From positions 124,001-188,000 of the forward strand of contig OZ025879.1 of NCBI GenBank assembly GCA_964019415.1: a stretch of DNA of 64,000 nt, read 5' to 3'. A program made the position numbers and the translations under genes. Of the stretch, positions 12,207-23,600 are shown piece by piece (the first letter of the stretch is position 1; the number at the start of each line of letters is the position of its first letter). This DNA is from Ianthella basta. Its lineage: Eukaryota; Porifera; Demospongiae; Verongiida; Ianthellidae. The notes under the pieces are model-generated. The model was not told where the DNA came from, did no database searches, and saw nothing but the letters and a program-made list of their open reading frames with translations.

Positions 12207-14630
12207 CACACGCACACACACACGCACACACACAGCTGCTATCCCCCCGCTGCTCCCAGATGCGTCTAGTGTGGTCCAGTTCCATGGTGTGACCCTGAGC
12301 CTGTGCGGCCTCCTCTCAGCCCACTGGCAACAGAGCCGGGTAGAATCCACTGCTGAGCAGCCTCGGGAACTGGAGGCTACTTGCTCTTTAGTGGAGTTGT
12401 GCAGGAAGGTGGGCGGGGCTGCAGCAGGAGTGGGCGGGGCTACAGCTGGAGTGGGTGGGGCTACAGCAGGAGTGGGCGGGGCTTGTCACGCAGATAAGTG
12501 TCCCCCGCCAAAAACGGTCCCCCCGGACCGTTTTCGGCAAGAGGCACTTGCCGTAACCGGTCCCCCGCAGCAGGAAAGTGTCCCCCTGTACGAAATATGA
12601 AAGTCGAAGCTGTGGACACCGTAAATAAAGGAAAGTGGTGAAATGTATGGGGAAATGTGTGCAAATATACTGACGCCATCGCACAATCTGTACAAGAAGT
12701 AGCATCGGCCCACAACGGCATAACGCCCATTACCCTTCGACGTAGAGTACAAGTTGCATAATAGGCGGACCGAAGTGTATTAAAGTGGCGTATTAGGCGG
12801 ACCAACTTCAGACGAACAGTGGTTTTGTAATGACCGTGACTGTGAATGATCTTACGTATACTTTCCTAACCTAGCGATTCCAATCCAGATTTCAAACTAT
12901 TCGACTTGCACTCATTCACTATCAGTTTACTGTACACAAAATGCCCTTCATTCTGTTCTCATGCCTGCCTCCTCATGCCATGTGTACTTTAAGGCATACT
13001 TTAGAAACGCTAGCCATCTGCTGTAAGGCCTCTTCACTATCAGCTTACTGTACACAACGTGCCTGTAAATGGCTTGCATGCCTCACGTACACCATAGCTA
13101 GAACAGTACTAACAACATACAAATGTGCATATACCTCACAGTATATTCTCATTCTACTATATGCACACAAATGCACGTACATACAGCAGTATAGTAGCTT
13201 AATTCATGAGCTTGCATGTGTGTAGCGACTGCTGCATTCTAGTGTTGCATTCTAGTACTAGTTCTTCTACAACTCATTTTGTAGCATGCAGAAGTCAGCA
13301 ATGTACATGATTTGTGTGTGCGTGCACACGCAGAAGCACACATGTACACCTTCCTGAAGTCTACATGCATGCATGCACGGGATGCATATAGGCAGCTGAA
13401 TGTCCACTGTTTGATTGATGCCTGGGAGTATGTGCAAAGCAAATTGTTTATTTATCTTGCAGCATGCAAGCCAAGATAGGAGCAATGGGCAGTCCTTCAT
13501 CTTGCTATTAATTAATTAGCTAGCTAGCTGTTAGCTATACATTCACTTGAAAGGAAGGTTGGCAATATTGTTAGTAGCAATTATTTAGCCGCTAAGCGTA
13601 TACATCTGTCAGTCACTGTGAGCAGTTAGACATCGCTTCGCCTATAAACGTCCGACCGGATCGTCAGGGGGACATCTTTAGCCCCCACCTCTTCAGCTGC
13701 GTCTGGGCTGGAGTAGTGCGTCAACATGCATACCATCATACATCTTTGTGAGCAGAAATCGCTCCGCCTACGTAGTACCCGGAGGAAATCGTGAGGGGGG
13801 ACGCTTATCGGTCGAGGGGGACATGATTCGGCAACGGCCATTCTGCCGATAACCGTCCGGGGGTCCGAAAACGGCAAGAAACGTTGCCGAAAACGGTCCG
13901 GGGGGGCCGGTTTTGGGGGGGACCATTATCGGCACGGACAGGCTACAGCAGGAGTAGATGGGGCTATAGAAGGAGTGGGTGGGGCTACAGCAGGAGTGGG
14001 CGGGGCTACAGTAGGAGTGGGCGGGGCTACAGCAGGAGTGGGTGGGGCTACAGCAGGAGTGGGTGGGGCTACAGCAGGAGTGGGCGGGGCTACAGTAGGA
14101 GTGGGCGGGGCTACAGCAGGAGTGGGCGGGGCTACAGTAGGAGCTGCACACTCCTCCCTCCCTGCAGGCTCACTGGCTACCCCGGCCTCTGTCACAAACT
14201 GATGAACTATTTGATCTGGTATCTCCATATGAGGCTCACCTCCTCCTTGGCTCCATCCTGGAATTCTTGAAGGTACTGTCATCACTTGTAAACATCACCC
14301 GTAAACATCCTCAGTAAACATCACCAGTAAACATTGCATGTAGAAGATTCCAACTACTATAGTACCAACTAGAATGTTTTGACCTTATTGCAGGATCATC
14401 CCCCTCCCCTGGACCCTCCCCATGCTGGAGCCCCTGCAGACCACAAGCTAGGTAGTTTGGCTGGTGCTGCATTCAGATAGCTAACAAACCCCTCCCACTG
14501 ACACACCCCTCCCCCACCCTCTCATGCAGAGATTGACCCCAGGTACCTCGCCCCCCTCCGCTCCGTCCTGAGGCACAATGCACCCCAGCTGGGACACCGC
14601 TTTGCACAATACTGCCCTGGCAACAGCTGA
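7260..14630 (+). CDS. INTS5: Integrator complex subunit 5
   Basis: Eighteen exons: 7260-7331, 7463-7681, 7886-8025, 8112-8210, 8278-8416, 9048-9165, 9237-9511, 9609-9800, 9888-9996, 10064-10227, 10308-10513, 10868-10998, 11078-11481, 12070-12143, 12260-12408, 14168-14272, 14394-14451, 14530-14630 (TGA); about 918 aa against 1019 in human. Diagnostic stretches align with human INTS5 in order: GWIFAYLM, GLGIKRGMESHPVFWHMLHL, LSLCGLLSAHW, ELEATCSLVELC, ELFDLVSPYEAHLLLGSILE and the end LAPLRSVLRHNAPQLGHRFA. INTS5 is a helical scaffold of the Integrator complex, which cleaves nascent snRNAs and attenuates mRNA transcription in the nucleus. All junctions fit except exon 9: its start (VKLVTSLVDSCL) and its end (LSAGQTLAHALCLCQSEEK) are in different frames, changing near a TCTCTC run at about 9936-9942. 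Confidence 0.9.
7682..7761. repeat. (GT)n microsatellite at an INTS5 splice donor
   Basis: The GT tract begins exactly at the donor of exon 2 (AAG|GTGTGT), so the first dinucleotides are the 5' splice site. Confidence 0.95.
8421..9035. repeat. 38-bp minisatellite, about 16 copies, INTS5 intron
   Basis: Unit CCACTCCACATGCTGGGATG GCAGTGGGGTGGGGTGGA, with ACGCTGG variants. It begins 4 nt after the donor at 8417 and stops 12 nt before the acceptor at 9047. Confidence 0.96.
10520..10752. repeat. Degenerate G-rich minisatellite, INTS5 intron
   Basis: Irregular copies of GGGGTGGGGCCTAAGGGAGA start within 10 nt of the donor at 10514. Confidence 0.9.
11482..11966. repeat. 12-bp splice-donor minisatellite, about 40 copies, INTS5 intron
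   Basis: Units GTGAGTAGTGTG / GTGAGTAGTGCG / GTGAGTGGTGCG. The first unit is the 5' splice site of exon 13 (GAGTG|GTGAGT), and every following unit repeats a consensus donor. Confidence 0.97.
12150..12233. repeat. (CA)n microsatellite, INTS5 intron
   Basis: The CA tract with CG interruptions fills the short intron 12144-12259. Confidence 0.93.
12409..14140. repeat. 21-bp minisatellite split by a transposable element, INTS5 intron
   Basis: GTGGGCGGGGCTACAGCAGGA-type units run from the donor at 12409 to 12483 and resume at 13941-14140. The two parts are separated by a 1457-bp TIR element. Confidence 0.94.
12484..13940. mobile_element. 1457-bp non-autonomous DNA transposon with long imperfect TIRs
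   Basis: The ends begin TGTC and are inverted copies of each other for about 85 bp. The best-matching part is CGGACCGTTTTCGGCAA, present near 12523 and, reversed, near 13885. The surrounding minisatellite unit is broken exactly here, and GGCT is present on both sides (12480-12483 and 13941-13944), consistent with a 4-bp target-site duplication. No transposase-like ORF is visible inside; the longest reading frames (under 100 codons) have no recognisable motif. Superfamily is not assigned. Confidence 0.78.
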
Positions 14631-14707
14631 GACAGCCTTGCCCCTCTCCACACCCTTCCCTCACATCACCCCACACTCACACCATCAACAGAATCAAATT
14701 CACCTCA

Positions 14708-14742
14708 TTTATTACTGATACATGCAACTTTTGAATAATAAA
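14708..14742. promoter_or_regulatory. Back-to-back polyadenylation signals of INTS5 and ODR4
   Basis: AATAAA on the plus strand at 14737-14742 lies 107 bp after the INTS5 stop. AATAAA on the minus strand (TTTATT at 14708-14713) lies about 120 bp after the ODR4 stop. The order means the two mRNAs should overlap at their 3' ends. Confidence 0.7.
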
Positions 14743-14834
14743 GTAAACATGAACACTGCACGTGTGCACAGTTGCCATGGTGACGGTGAGTTGACAAGGG
14801 TCATTGGATAAATAGCACTATATGGCTGCGGAGG

Positions 14835-17544
14835 TCAGCTGGCTCCTCCACTCTGCGCCCACCACCATGCAATCAGCGCTATCCCGGCAGTCAGAACGGC
14901 ACCTGCCACACCCAATACACGCCCATCACCTGCAGTGGGTGGTGTACACACAGTGGGTGGTGCACACAAATGATGTGCAACCAACAAAGACATGCACACT
15001 CCATTCCTCACCCTTTCTCATAGAGGATTTTGAGGTGGGCAGAGTCCCCTCATGCCCCTCCTCCTCTGAGCAGTCCCCTCCCCCTAGGTCAGCCCTCCCC
15101 TCCACACTTGTCACTTCTAGAGTGGATAGGTCGTCCACACTCAGTAGCTCTGCTACACGTTGTGCACACTCCTGTGGGGGGGGGGGGGGGGGGAGGGTAG
15201 GCAGCAGGATATGTGGAGGGGGTGGGGCAAACTCACCTTGTCACTTTCATCTTCAAAGCAATAGTCACTCAGGGGAAAGGGGGTGGAGTCCATTGTAACT
15301 GTCACTCTGCGGGGTAAACCCCACTTCACTGGTTCTTCAGCCTTAATGACAGGATCTTCCTCTTCCTGCCCCTGCCTGCTAATTTCCTGGCCCAGCAGGT
15401 CCACCCTCACGAGGAGTGACCGCAGCACATCACTCTTGATGGCTCGCTCAGCGTCAGCCCAGGTTGCTCGGGGAGGAACCACGGCCAGGCTCACCACACA
15501 CCCTCCAATGCATATGGAGGGAGACTGCTTCACACAACACTCACCAACAGGAACGTCCTGCATGGCAATTTCACACAAAACTTGACAGTTGCTGTGGCAA
15601 CAACAGTCAAGCTGGGTGTCAACTCTGTCCCTACCTGTTTCAAACACAGGTCCACATCCCCTGCAGTCGTGGTGGCTCCCTTCAGCTTTCCAGCGCTTTG
15701 AGGGACCACCTGTCCACTCCTGTCCACAACCTCACCCCCCCACACCACCTCACCCCTCACCACTGAGGAGAGGTACGGAGACAGAGCAGACTACAACACA
15801 GCAGGGGAAGGAGGCATGACATTACAGGTACACTTCCCTTAGCAACCCTTTCCCTCCTGTGCTCTGCCCTCCTGTGCTCCGCCCCTCCTGTGCTCCACCC
15901 TCCTGTGCTCCGCCCCTCCTGTGCTCCACCCTCCTGTGCTCCGCCCCTCCTGTGCTCCGCCCCTCCTGTGCTCCGCCCTCCTGTGCTCCACCCCTCCTGT
16001 GCTCCGCCCCTCCTGTGCTCCACCCTCCTGTGCTCCGCCCCTCCTGTGCTCCCCCCCTCCTGTGCTCCGCCCCTCCTGTGCCCCACCCCTCCTATGCCCC
16101 GCCCCTCCTGTGCCCCGCCCCTCCTACACACCTTGAGTTGTGTCAACACAGCCACCTCACTCCTCTTCAGGACAGGACAAATGAGGGACTCCCCCAAAGT
16201 GAGCACACAGCGCAGTGTGTGCCAGCGAGTGGAGTGCTCCTGGAACTTGGCCTCACATGGTGAGAAGGCACTCTACACACATGGGTGGGGGAGGGAGGGA
16301 GGGGGAGGGAGGAGGGAGGGAGAGGGAGGGAGAGGGAGGGAGGGAGGGAGAGGGAGGGAGGGGGATGGAGGGGGAGGGAGGAGGGAGGGAGGGGGAGGGA
16401 GGGGGAGGGAGGGAGGGACGGGGATGGAGGGGGAGGGAGGAGGGAGGGAGGGAGGGAGGGGGAGGGAGAGGGAGGGAGGGGGATGGAGGGGGAGGGAGGA
16501 GGGAGGGGAGGGAGGGGGAGGGAGGGGGAGGGAGGGAGGGGGATGGAGGGGGAGGGAGGAGGGAGGGAGGGAGGGGGGATGGAGGGGGAGGGAGGAAGGG
16601 GGAGGGAGGGAGGGAGGGAGGGAGGGGGATTGGTGAAACAAAGAGTGAGGGTCAATACCTGCATGGAGACAAACTCACTTACTCGCTTGTCACCAGTGTC
16701 GACAGTCTTCACTGTGCATCTGGTGAGCACGTTAAGGAACAGTCACTTCTGCTTTATGTTATGCTTGCCAAGGACTTGACATGATTAGGGCAGGCTAAGC
16801 AGCTGAGTCCTGCTGCTGTCAATATTGACACTCTTTCACTAATGACTCTTCACTACCTCTACCCACACATGCACAAATGCACAAACACCCACCCACACAC
16901 AGAGGTGCAGTGGATACTTGCCGGTTGTGGGGCAGGTGAGCAGTAGGATGCTGTGGGTGTGTGGAGGGTTGAGGAGTGAAGCCTCGGCACCCTCCAGGTA
17001 GCGAGAGGGTGAGCAGATCGAGTGGAGCTGCTCCAACAGCAGTCTCAGTCGAGGGTACAACCCCTTTGCTGTGTCTGGGGGTGTGGTCACAAATAAGCCA
17101 ACTACCTCCAGACCACCAGGCAGCATTCTGGTAACCTAGGCAACAAAGGGACAGTTGACACATCACTACTACATGGCATACGTCATGTCATGCTGTGGTG
17201 AGTCCACAGTGCACAGACGTGCCTGTCGGGCGTGCTCCAGCAGCCACCAGTCCTCCAGCTCGGACAGGACTGCCACACCCACATGGCCTTCACCACGCCC
17301 ACCAGTGGGGGCTGTCTCCTCTAATACTGGGGCCGGTGGGGTAGGCACACACAAACACACATAGTCCTTCTGGGTAGTGAGCTGAACAGGTGAGATAGAG
17401 GAGGCGCTTATTACTGGCCCATCCCGGGACAGTGTGCTAGTGTATCGCGCGCACCTGCCCCACAAGGAGGCCCACATGGCCCAGGGGTGCGCCGCCAAGC
17501 TCATCCGCCACCCGACCTTCGACCACCACCTGTCGGCGGACCAT
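14835..17544 (-). CDS. ODR4: ODR4 homologue (odorant response abnormal 4)
   Basis: Nine minus-strand exons: 17455-17544, 17223-17381, 16918-17135, 16659-16719, 16132-16251, 15635-15790, 15237-15524, 15012-15171, 14835-14929 (TGA); all phases agree, 448 aa (human 454). Matches to human ODR4 in order: VGLLVGQ...QKDYV, EHARQVTRMLPGGLEVVGLF, GTP-like TCPTTGK segment, WADAERAIKSDVL, TVTMDSTPFPLSDYCFEDES, and a C-terminal membrane segment (GVAGAVLTAGIALIAWWW) just before the end. The family is a tail-anchored ER membrane protein with a JAMM/MPN-like fold, implicated in folding and trafficking of GPCRs and in UFM1 protease (UFSP2) localisation. The intron after exon 2 appears to be GC-AG (CAG|GCACGT). 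Two introns carry minisatellites. The start lies 155 bp from the FKBP15 start. Confidence 0.9.
15856..16122. repeat. 15/16-bp minisatellite, about 17 copies, ODR4 intron
   Basis: GCTCCGCCCCTCCTGT and GCTCCACCCTCCTGT units. On the ODR4 strand the array starts right at the donor at 16131. Confidence 0.95.
16285..16629. repeat. (GGGAG/GGGA)n low-complexity tract, ODR4 intron
   Basis: A purine-only tract of GGAGG/GGGA units with higher-order periodicity (GGGGATGGAGGG blocks) occupies most of intron 16252-16658. Confidence 0.95.
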
Positions 17545-17699
17545 GATAGACACGAACCGAATGCGACAACGGATGGCGAGCAGAAACGCACAGTCGCCGC
17601 TAAGTATTCACGATGTCATGTGACCCACAAAACTGACAAATTTATATTGCATTTATACACAAGTATTACCGATGTATCCTCTGGCTGGCGTGGTCGGTC
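17545..17699. promoter_or_regulatory. Bidirectional promoter of ODR4 (-) and FKBP15 (+)
   Basis: Only 155 bp separate the two ATGs. The sequence is more AT-rich than the flanking exons. Shared use is inferred from the spacing. Confidence 0.6.
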
Positions 17700-20600
17700 A
17701 TGTTCTCTCTTCCTGAGAACAACGAGGACCTTCTGCACTCGGACGGGTGGGTCCGCTGCACTGCGGGGGATGGGGGACTGACTGCGCTCACTTGCAGCGA
17801 TTAAATAGGATTTCTAGTATTTTACTTTGCTGCCATCCCTCTCTCTTCCTCCATTTTTCGTCCATTTCTTGCAGAAGAAACTTGGCCTCTGTTTTTAACT
17901 CTGATCCCTCTCTCAAGTCGGGCGGCACTGGAGGAGCCTCCTCCCTCACCTACTCCGCTCCCAAGCAACCCAAGAAGCAGCAGCAGCACTCCTCCACCCG
18001 AGGTGGGTGTGGTGGGTTGGTGGGGCTGCTACCTTTTGCTCACGTGACACTCCTTGGTCTACCACCTTAGAATCTGCCATGAAGGTACTCGCAGCTGCTA
18101 AAGTGGAGGCTCAGACTTAGTACGTTATCCATACATGCGGGGGTCACTGCGAGTGACTGACACCTACATTCCCCCCCCCCCCCCCCCCTCCCCAGTGTCA
18201 GCGGCCAGTATGTGCCCCAGGGTAGGCTGGGCTGTGCGGTGGTGGCAAACCACTCTTCAAAGGAGGTGGGTTCTGAATGTGCACCTGGCAAAACTGTTGC
18301 CAATGACCCTACTTCCGTCCACCTCTTCTCCCCCTCCCCCTCCCCCTCCCCCTCCCCCTTCCCCTCCCCCTTCCCCTCCCCCTCCTCTTGCCTTCTCCTT
18401 TGCAGTACAAGCTTCTGGTCTATGCTGCCCAGAATGTCTACAAAGGCACTGCTCACATAACATCTGCCTTCAATTTCACCATCCAAAGTGGAAACTATGC
18501 TAGTTTCTATGACAACCAGCGAACTGCGTGGTCACTGCATTTTGACAGCGTCAGTGACCAAGTGGCCGTAGCCAAACAGGTGGCCGTCTGTCGGGCCAAT
18601 GCAGGTGACATCACTGGCGTCATCATACAAGATCTTGTTCTGGGGGAGGGGCAGGTGGGTGTGGTCTGTAGGAAGGGTGTGTGTGTGTGTGTGTGTGCGT
18701 TGACACATAGCAACGCTTGCCACCTGGTGTAGGGAGTTGCCTCAGGAGACTCTGTGGAGGCCAAGTACACTGGCTACCTCTTCCAGGACGGAGCCTTGGG
18801 ATCGGTAAGGGGTGGAGTGGGGAGTGGGGGAGTGGGGAGGGTGGAGTGGGGGAGTGGGAGGGAGTGTCATTGTGCCCCTCCCATGCAGGTCTTTGACAGC
18901 AACACCAACTCTGATAAGTCCTTCAAGTTCAAGGTGGGGCGGGGCAAGGTGATCAAGGGGTGGGATGAGGGCATGGTGGGGATCAGTAAGGCTGGACAAC
19001 GCCTCCTGGTGATCCCCCCGCACCTGGGCTATGGCAGCAAGGGTGTTCCGGGGCAGGTCCCACCCAAGGCCACGCTGGCGTTTGAGGTGGAGGTCAAGCG
19101 GATCAAGTACGGTAGGGAACGGGACCAGCCTGAGAGGGTTGCCACACCACCTAGGTGAGTGCTGTTATGGGCGAGGTGCTTGTGTGTGATGTGTGCTTGT
19201 GATGTGTGCTTGTGATGTGTGCTTGTGATGTGTGCTTGTGATGTGTGCTGGTGATGTGTGCTTGTGATGTGTGCTTGTGATGTGTGCTTGTGATGTGTGC
19301 TTGTGATGTGTGCTTGTGACTTGTGCTTGTGATGTGTGCTTGTGACGTATGCTTGTGATGTGTGCTTGTGACTTGTGCTTGTGATGTGTGCTTGTGATGT
19401 GTGCTTGTGACGTGTGCTTGTGACGTGTGCTTGTGATGTGTGCTTGTGATGTGTGCTTGTGACGTGTGCTTGTGATGTGTGCTTGTGATGTGTGCTGGTG
19501 ATGTGTGCTTGTGATGTGTGCTTGTGACGTGTGCTTGTGATGTGTGCTTGTGACGTGTGCTTGTGATGTGTGCTTGTGACGTGTGCTTGTGATGTGTGCT
19601 TGTGACATGTGCTTGTGACGTGTGCTTGTGATGTGTGCTGATGATGTGTGCTTGTGACATGTGCTTGTGACGTGTGCTTGTGATGTGTGCTTGTGATGTG
19701 TGCTTGTGACATGTGCTTGTGACGTGTGCTTGTGACGTGTGCTTGTGACGTGTGCTTGTGATGTGTGCTTGTGACGTGTGCTTGTGACGTGTGCTTGTGA
19801 CGTGTGCTTGTGATGTGTGCTTATGATGTGTGCTTGTGATGTGACTACAGACCTCCCCCTGAACCGGAGTCTTCACCATCCATCAAGATCAGAGCAGACT
19901 CAATCAATGAAGATCTTGCATCTGTAAGCTGTTCCCCTACCCATCCCCTGCCACCATTCCTCCTGTCCCTAGCATGGTGCCCCCCTCCCCTCCATGCAGA
20001 CACCGGAGGAGCCTTCTCGAGTGGAACTGATGAGTAGGATCTCCAAGATGGGCCAGTCCATGTTACCCAGGACCGCTGCTGAGGAGAAGGTGAGGCCTGC
20101 ACACACACACACACACACGCACGCACACACACACATACACACACACTTCTGTATGTGGTTGCCCTCCACTTGGCTGCTATCAGGAGAGAATGGAGGAGAT
20201 GATGCATGCTCAAGGAGGAGGTGGTCAGTTTGGGATGCCTCTTGGACAGATGGGCTACCAACAGGGAGGCTCCAACCCCATGATGCAAGGGGGAAATCCC
20301 CAGATGATGCAAGGGGGGAATCCCCAAATGATGCAAGGGGGAAATCCCCAGATGATGCAAGGGGGCAATCCTCAGATGATGCAAGGGGGCAATCCTCAGA
20401 TGATGCAAGGGGGGAATCCCCAAATGATGCAGGCTGGGAATCCACAGATGATGCCATCATCACAGATGCAGACTGGGATAGCAGGTGGAGTGCAGTCGTC
20501 ATGGCAACCACCACAACCACCTGCATCACAGGTGAGGAGTGTTCATTGGGTGTTTAGCATTATTTATGATCATGTACAATGTCTACCAGCTCTGTCCCTT

Positions 20601-23600
20601 CCCACCTGCTGCAGCAAGTGGCCCTGTACCAGCCTCAGCGGCCATGGGAGCAGCAGATGATGCAAGGCCCTCAGCAGCCCGGCATGTTCGGCCAGCCTGG
20701 AGGAGGGATGCAGCAAGCTCCCTATGGGGCACCCCAGGTGAACGGACCGACTGGGGCAGGAGTGTATGGACCACAAGTCCAGCAACCTCAGACTGGGATG
20801 TACCCACAGCCAGCTCCCCAGCAGGCCCCGCCCCCTCCTCAGCCTGCCCCACCCCCTGCACAGACCAAGAGTGAAGAGGAGGTTGATGCCCGCCAGGCTC
20901 TGCTGCTGAGTGAGGCCAAGCAGGGCCAGACAGAGGTGAAGCTGGAGATGACCAAGGTCACCAGCAAGCTGGAGGAGATTAGCAGCAAGGTGGGATGGGG
21001 GGGGGGGGGGGGGGGGGGGACGAGACAGGGTTGGGGTGGCAATGTGTTTATCACACTATTCCATATTTAACAGATTGACAAACTTCAAAAGAGCTCTGAA
21101 GCTGGTCCCATGTCAGTGTGGGGCCCCACCCCCAACATGGAGGCGGGTATGCTACTACACAACATCCAGCGAATCATGCAAGAGAACGAGCGTCTCAAGA
21201 AGGAGGTCTTTGAGCGCAGCAACCGCATTGAGTCACAGAATGTCAAGATTGCCGAGTTGCTGGAGAGGAACCAGAGGTGAGGAGCAGGGAGGGGGAGGGG
21301 TAGGAGGTGGTGTGGAGGGGCTGATCAAGAAGTACTAATGTGCTCTTGGTGTCAATCCAACAGTTTTGTGGAGCAGAGCAATGCCATCCTCGAGCAGCGC
21401 AACGAGTCCTTCAAGACCACAGCGTCACAGGCACAGGTCAAGGTCCTGCATCTGGAGCAGGAGAAAGTGGGCACCTCCACCAGCACATCTCACCAGCACA
21501 CCTCATCAGCACACCTTACCCGCACACCTCACAAGCACACCTCACCAGCACACCTCACCAGCACACCTCACCAGCACACACCACCAGCACACCTCACCAG
21601 CACACCTCACCAGCACACCTCACCAGCACACATCACCAGCACACACCACCAGCACACCTTACCAGCACACCTCACAAGCACACCTCACCAGCACACACCA
21701 CCAGCACACCTCACCAGCACACCAGCACACCTCACCAGCACACCTCACCAGCACACCTCACCAGCACACCTCACCAGCACACCTCACCAGCACACCAGCA
21801 CACCTCACCAGCACACCTCACCAGCACACCTCACCAGCACACACCACCAGCACACCTCACCAGCACACACCACCAGCACACCTCACCAGCACACCTCACC
21901 AGCACACCTCACAAGCACACCTCACCAGCACACACCACCAGCACACCTCACAAGCACACCTCACAAGCACACCTCACAAGCACACCTCACCAGCACACCT
22001 CACAAGCACACCTCACAAGCACACCTCACCAGCACACCTCACAAGCACACCTCACCAGCACACCTCACAAGCACACCTCACCAGCACACCTCACAAGCAC
22101 ACCTCACCAGCACACCTCACCAGCACACCTCACAAGCACACCTCACCAGCACACCTCACAAGCACACCTCACCAGCACACCTCACAAGCACACCTCACCA
22201 GCACACCTCACAAGCACACCACACCAGCACACACCACCAGCACACCACACCAGCACACACCACCAGCACACCTTACCAGCACACCTCACCAACACACCTT
22301 ACCAGCACACCTCACCAGCACACCTTACCAGCACACCTCACCAGCACACCTTACCAGCACACCTCACAAGCACACCTCACCAGCACACACCACCAGCACA
22401 CCTCACCAGCACACACCACCAGCACACCTCACCAGCACACCTCACCAGCACACCACCAGCACACCTCACCAGCACACCTCACCAGCACACCAGCACACCT
22501 CACCAGCACACCTCACCAGCACACACCACCAGCACACCACACCAGCACACACCACCAGCACACACCACCAGCACACCTCACCAGCACACCTCACAAGCAC
22601 ACCTCACCAGCACACACCACCAGCACACACCACCAGCACACACCACCAGCACACCTCACCAGCACACCTCACCAACACACCTTACCAGCACACCTCACCA
22701 GCACACCTTACCAGCACACCTCACCAGCACACCTCACCAGCACACACCACCAGCACACCTCACCAGCACACCTCACCAGCACACACCACCAGCACACCTC
22801 ACCAGCACACACCACCAGCACACCTCACCAGCACACCTCACCAGCACACCACCAGCACACCTCACCAGCACACCTCACCAGCACACCAGCACACCTCACC
22901 AGCACACCTCACCAGCACACCTCACCAGCACACCAGCACACCTCACCAGCACACCTCACCAGCACACCTCACCAGCACACCAGCACACCTCACCAACACA
23001 CCTCACCAGCACACCTCACAAGCACACCTCACCAGCACACCAGCACACCTCACCAGCACACCTCACCAGCACACCAGCACACCTCACCAGCACACCAGCA
23101 CACCTCACCAACACACCTCACCAGCACACCTCACCAGCACACCTCACCAGCACACACCACCAGCACACACCACCAGCACACCTCACCAGCACACCACCAG
23201 CACACCTCACCAGCACACCTCACCAGCACACCAGCACACCTCACCAGCACACCTCACCAGCACACCTCACCAGCACACCTCACCATCATGCTCTGCCCAC
23301 CTGCTCCTCCCTGCCCTTCCCCCCAAGGCCTCAATGACGGAAAAGCTCAGCTCTACCACTGCTACACTGAGTGCCATGCAGGCTGAGCTGACGACGCTGC
23401 AGACGTCCGAGAGTGAACTAAGGCAGCAGCTGACAACAGCAGTGTCTGAGGCAAACAGGAACGCACAGGAGTGGGCTGTCGCAAGGCAGAAACAAGAGGG
23501 TGGGTGGGGAGGGGTCTGGGCTCTGTGGGGATTAGGACGCACCTCCTAGTCACCTTCATTGAGTTGGAGTGTGAACTTACTGGTGTCTTAGGCTAGCCTG

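Noticed and set aside
11259-12285. SVVSS / THRTTH repeat frames on both strands
   Set aside because: Translations of the GTGAGTAGTGTG array.
12941-13225. 94-codon ORF inside the 1457-bp TIR element
   Set aside because: Low-complexity Cys/Thr-rich composition and no transposase motif.
21338-23549. Three 660-730 codon open frames ([13 protein letters not shown] repeats)
   Set aside because: Minisatellite in an FKBP15 intron. Exons 13 and 14 on either side align with human FKBP15 when the array is spliced out.
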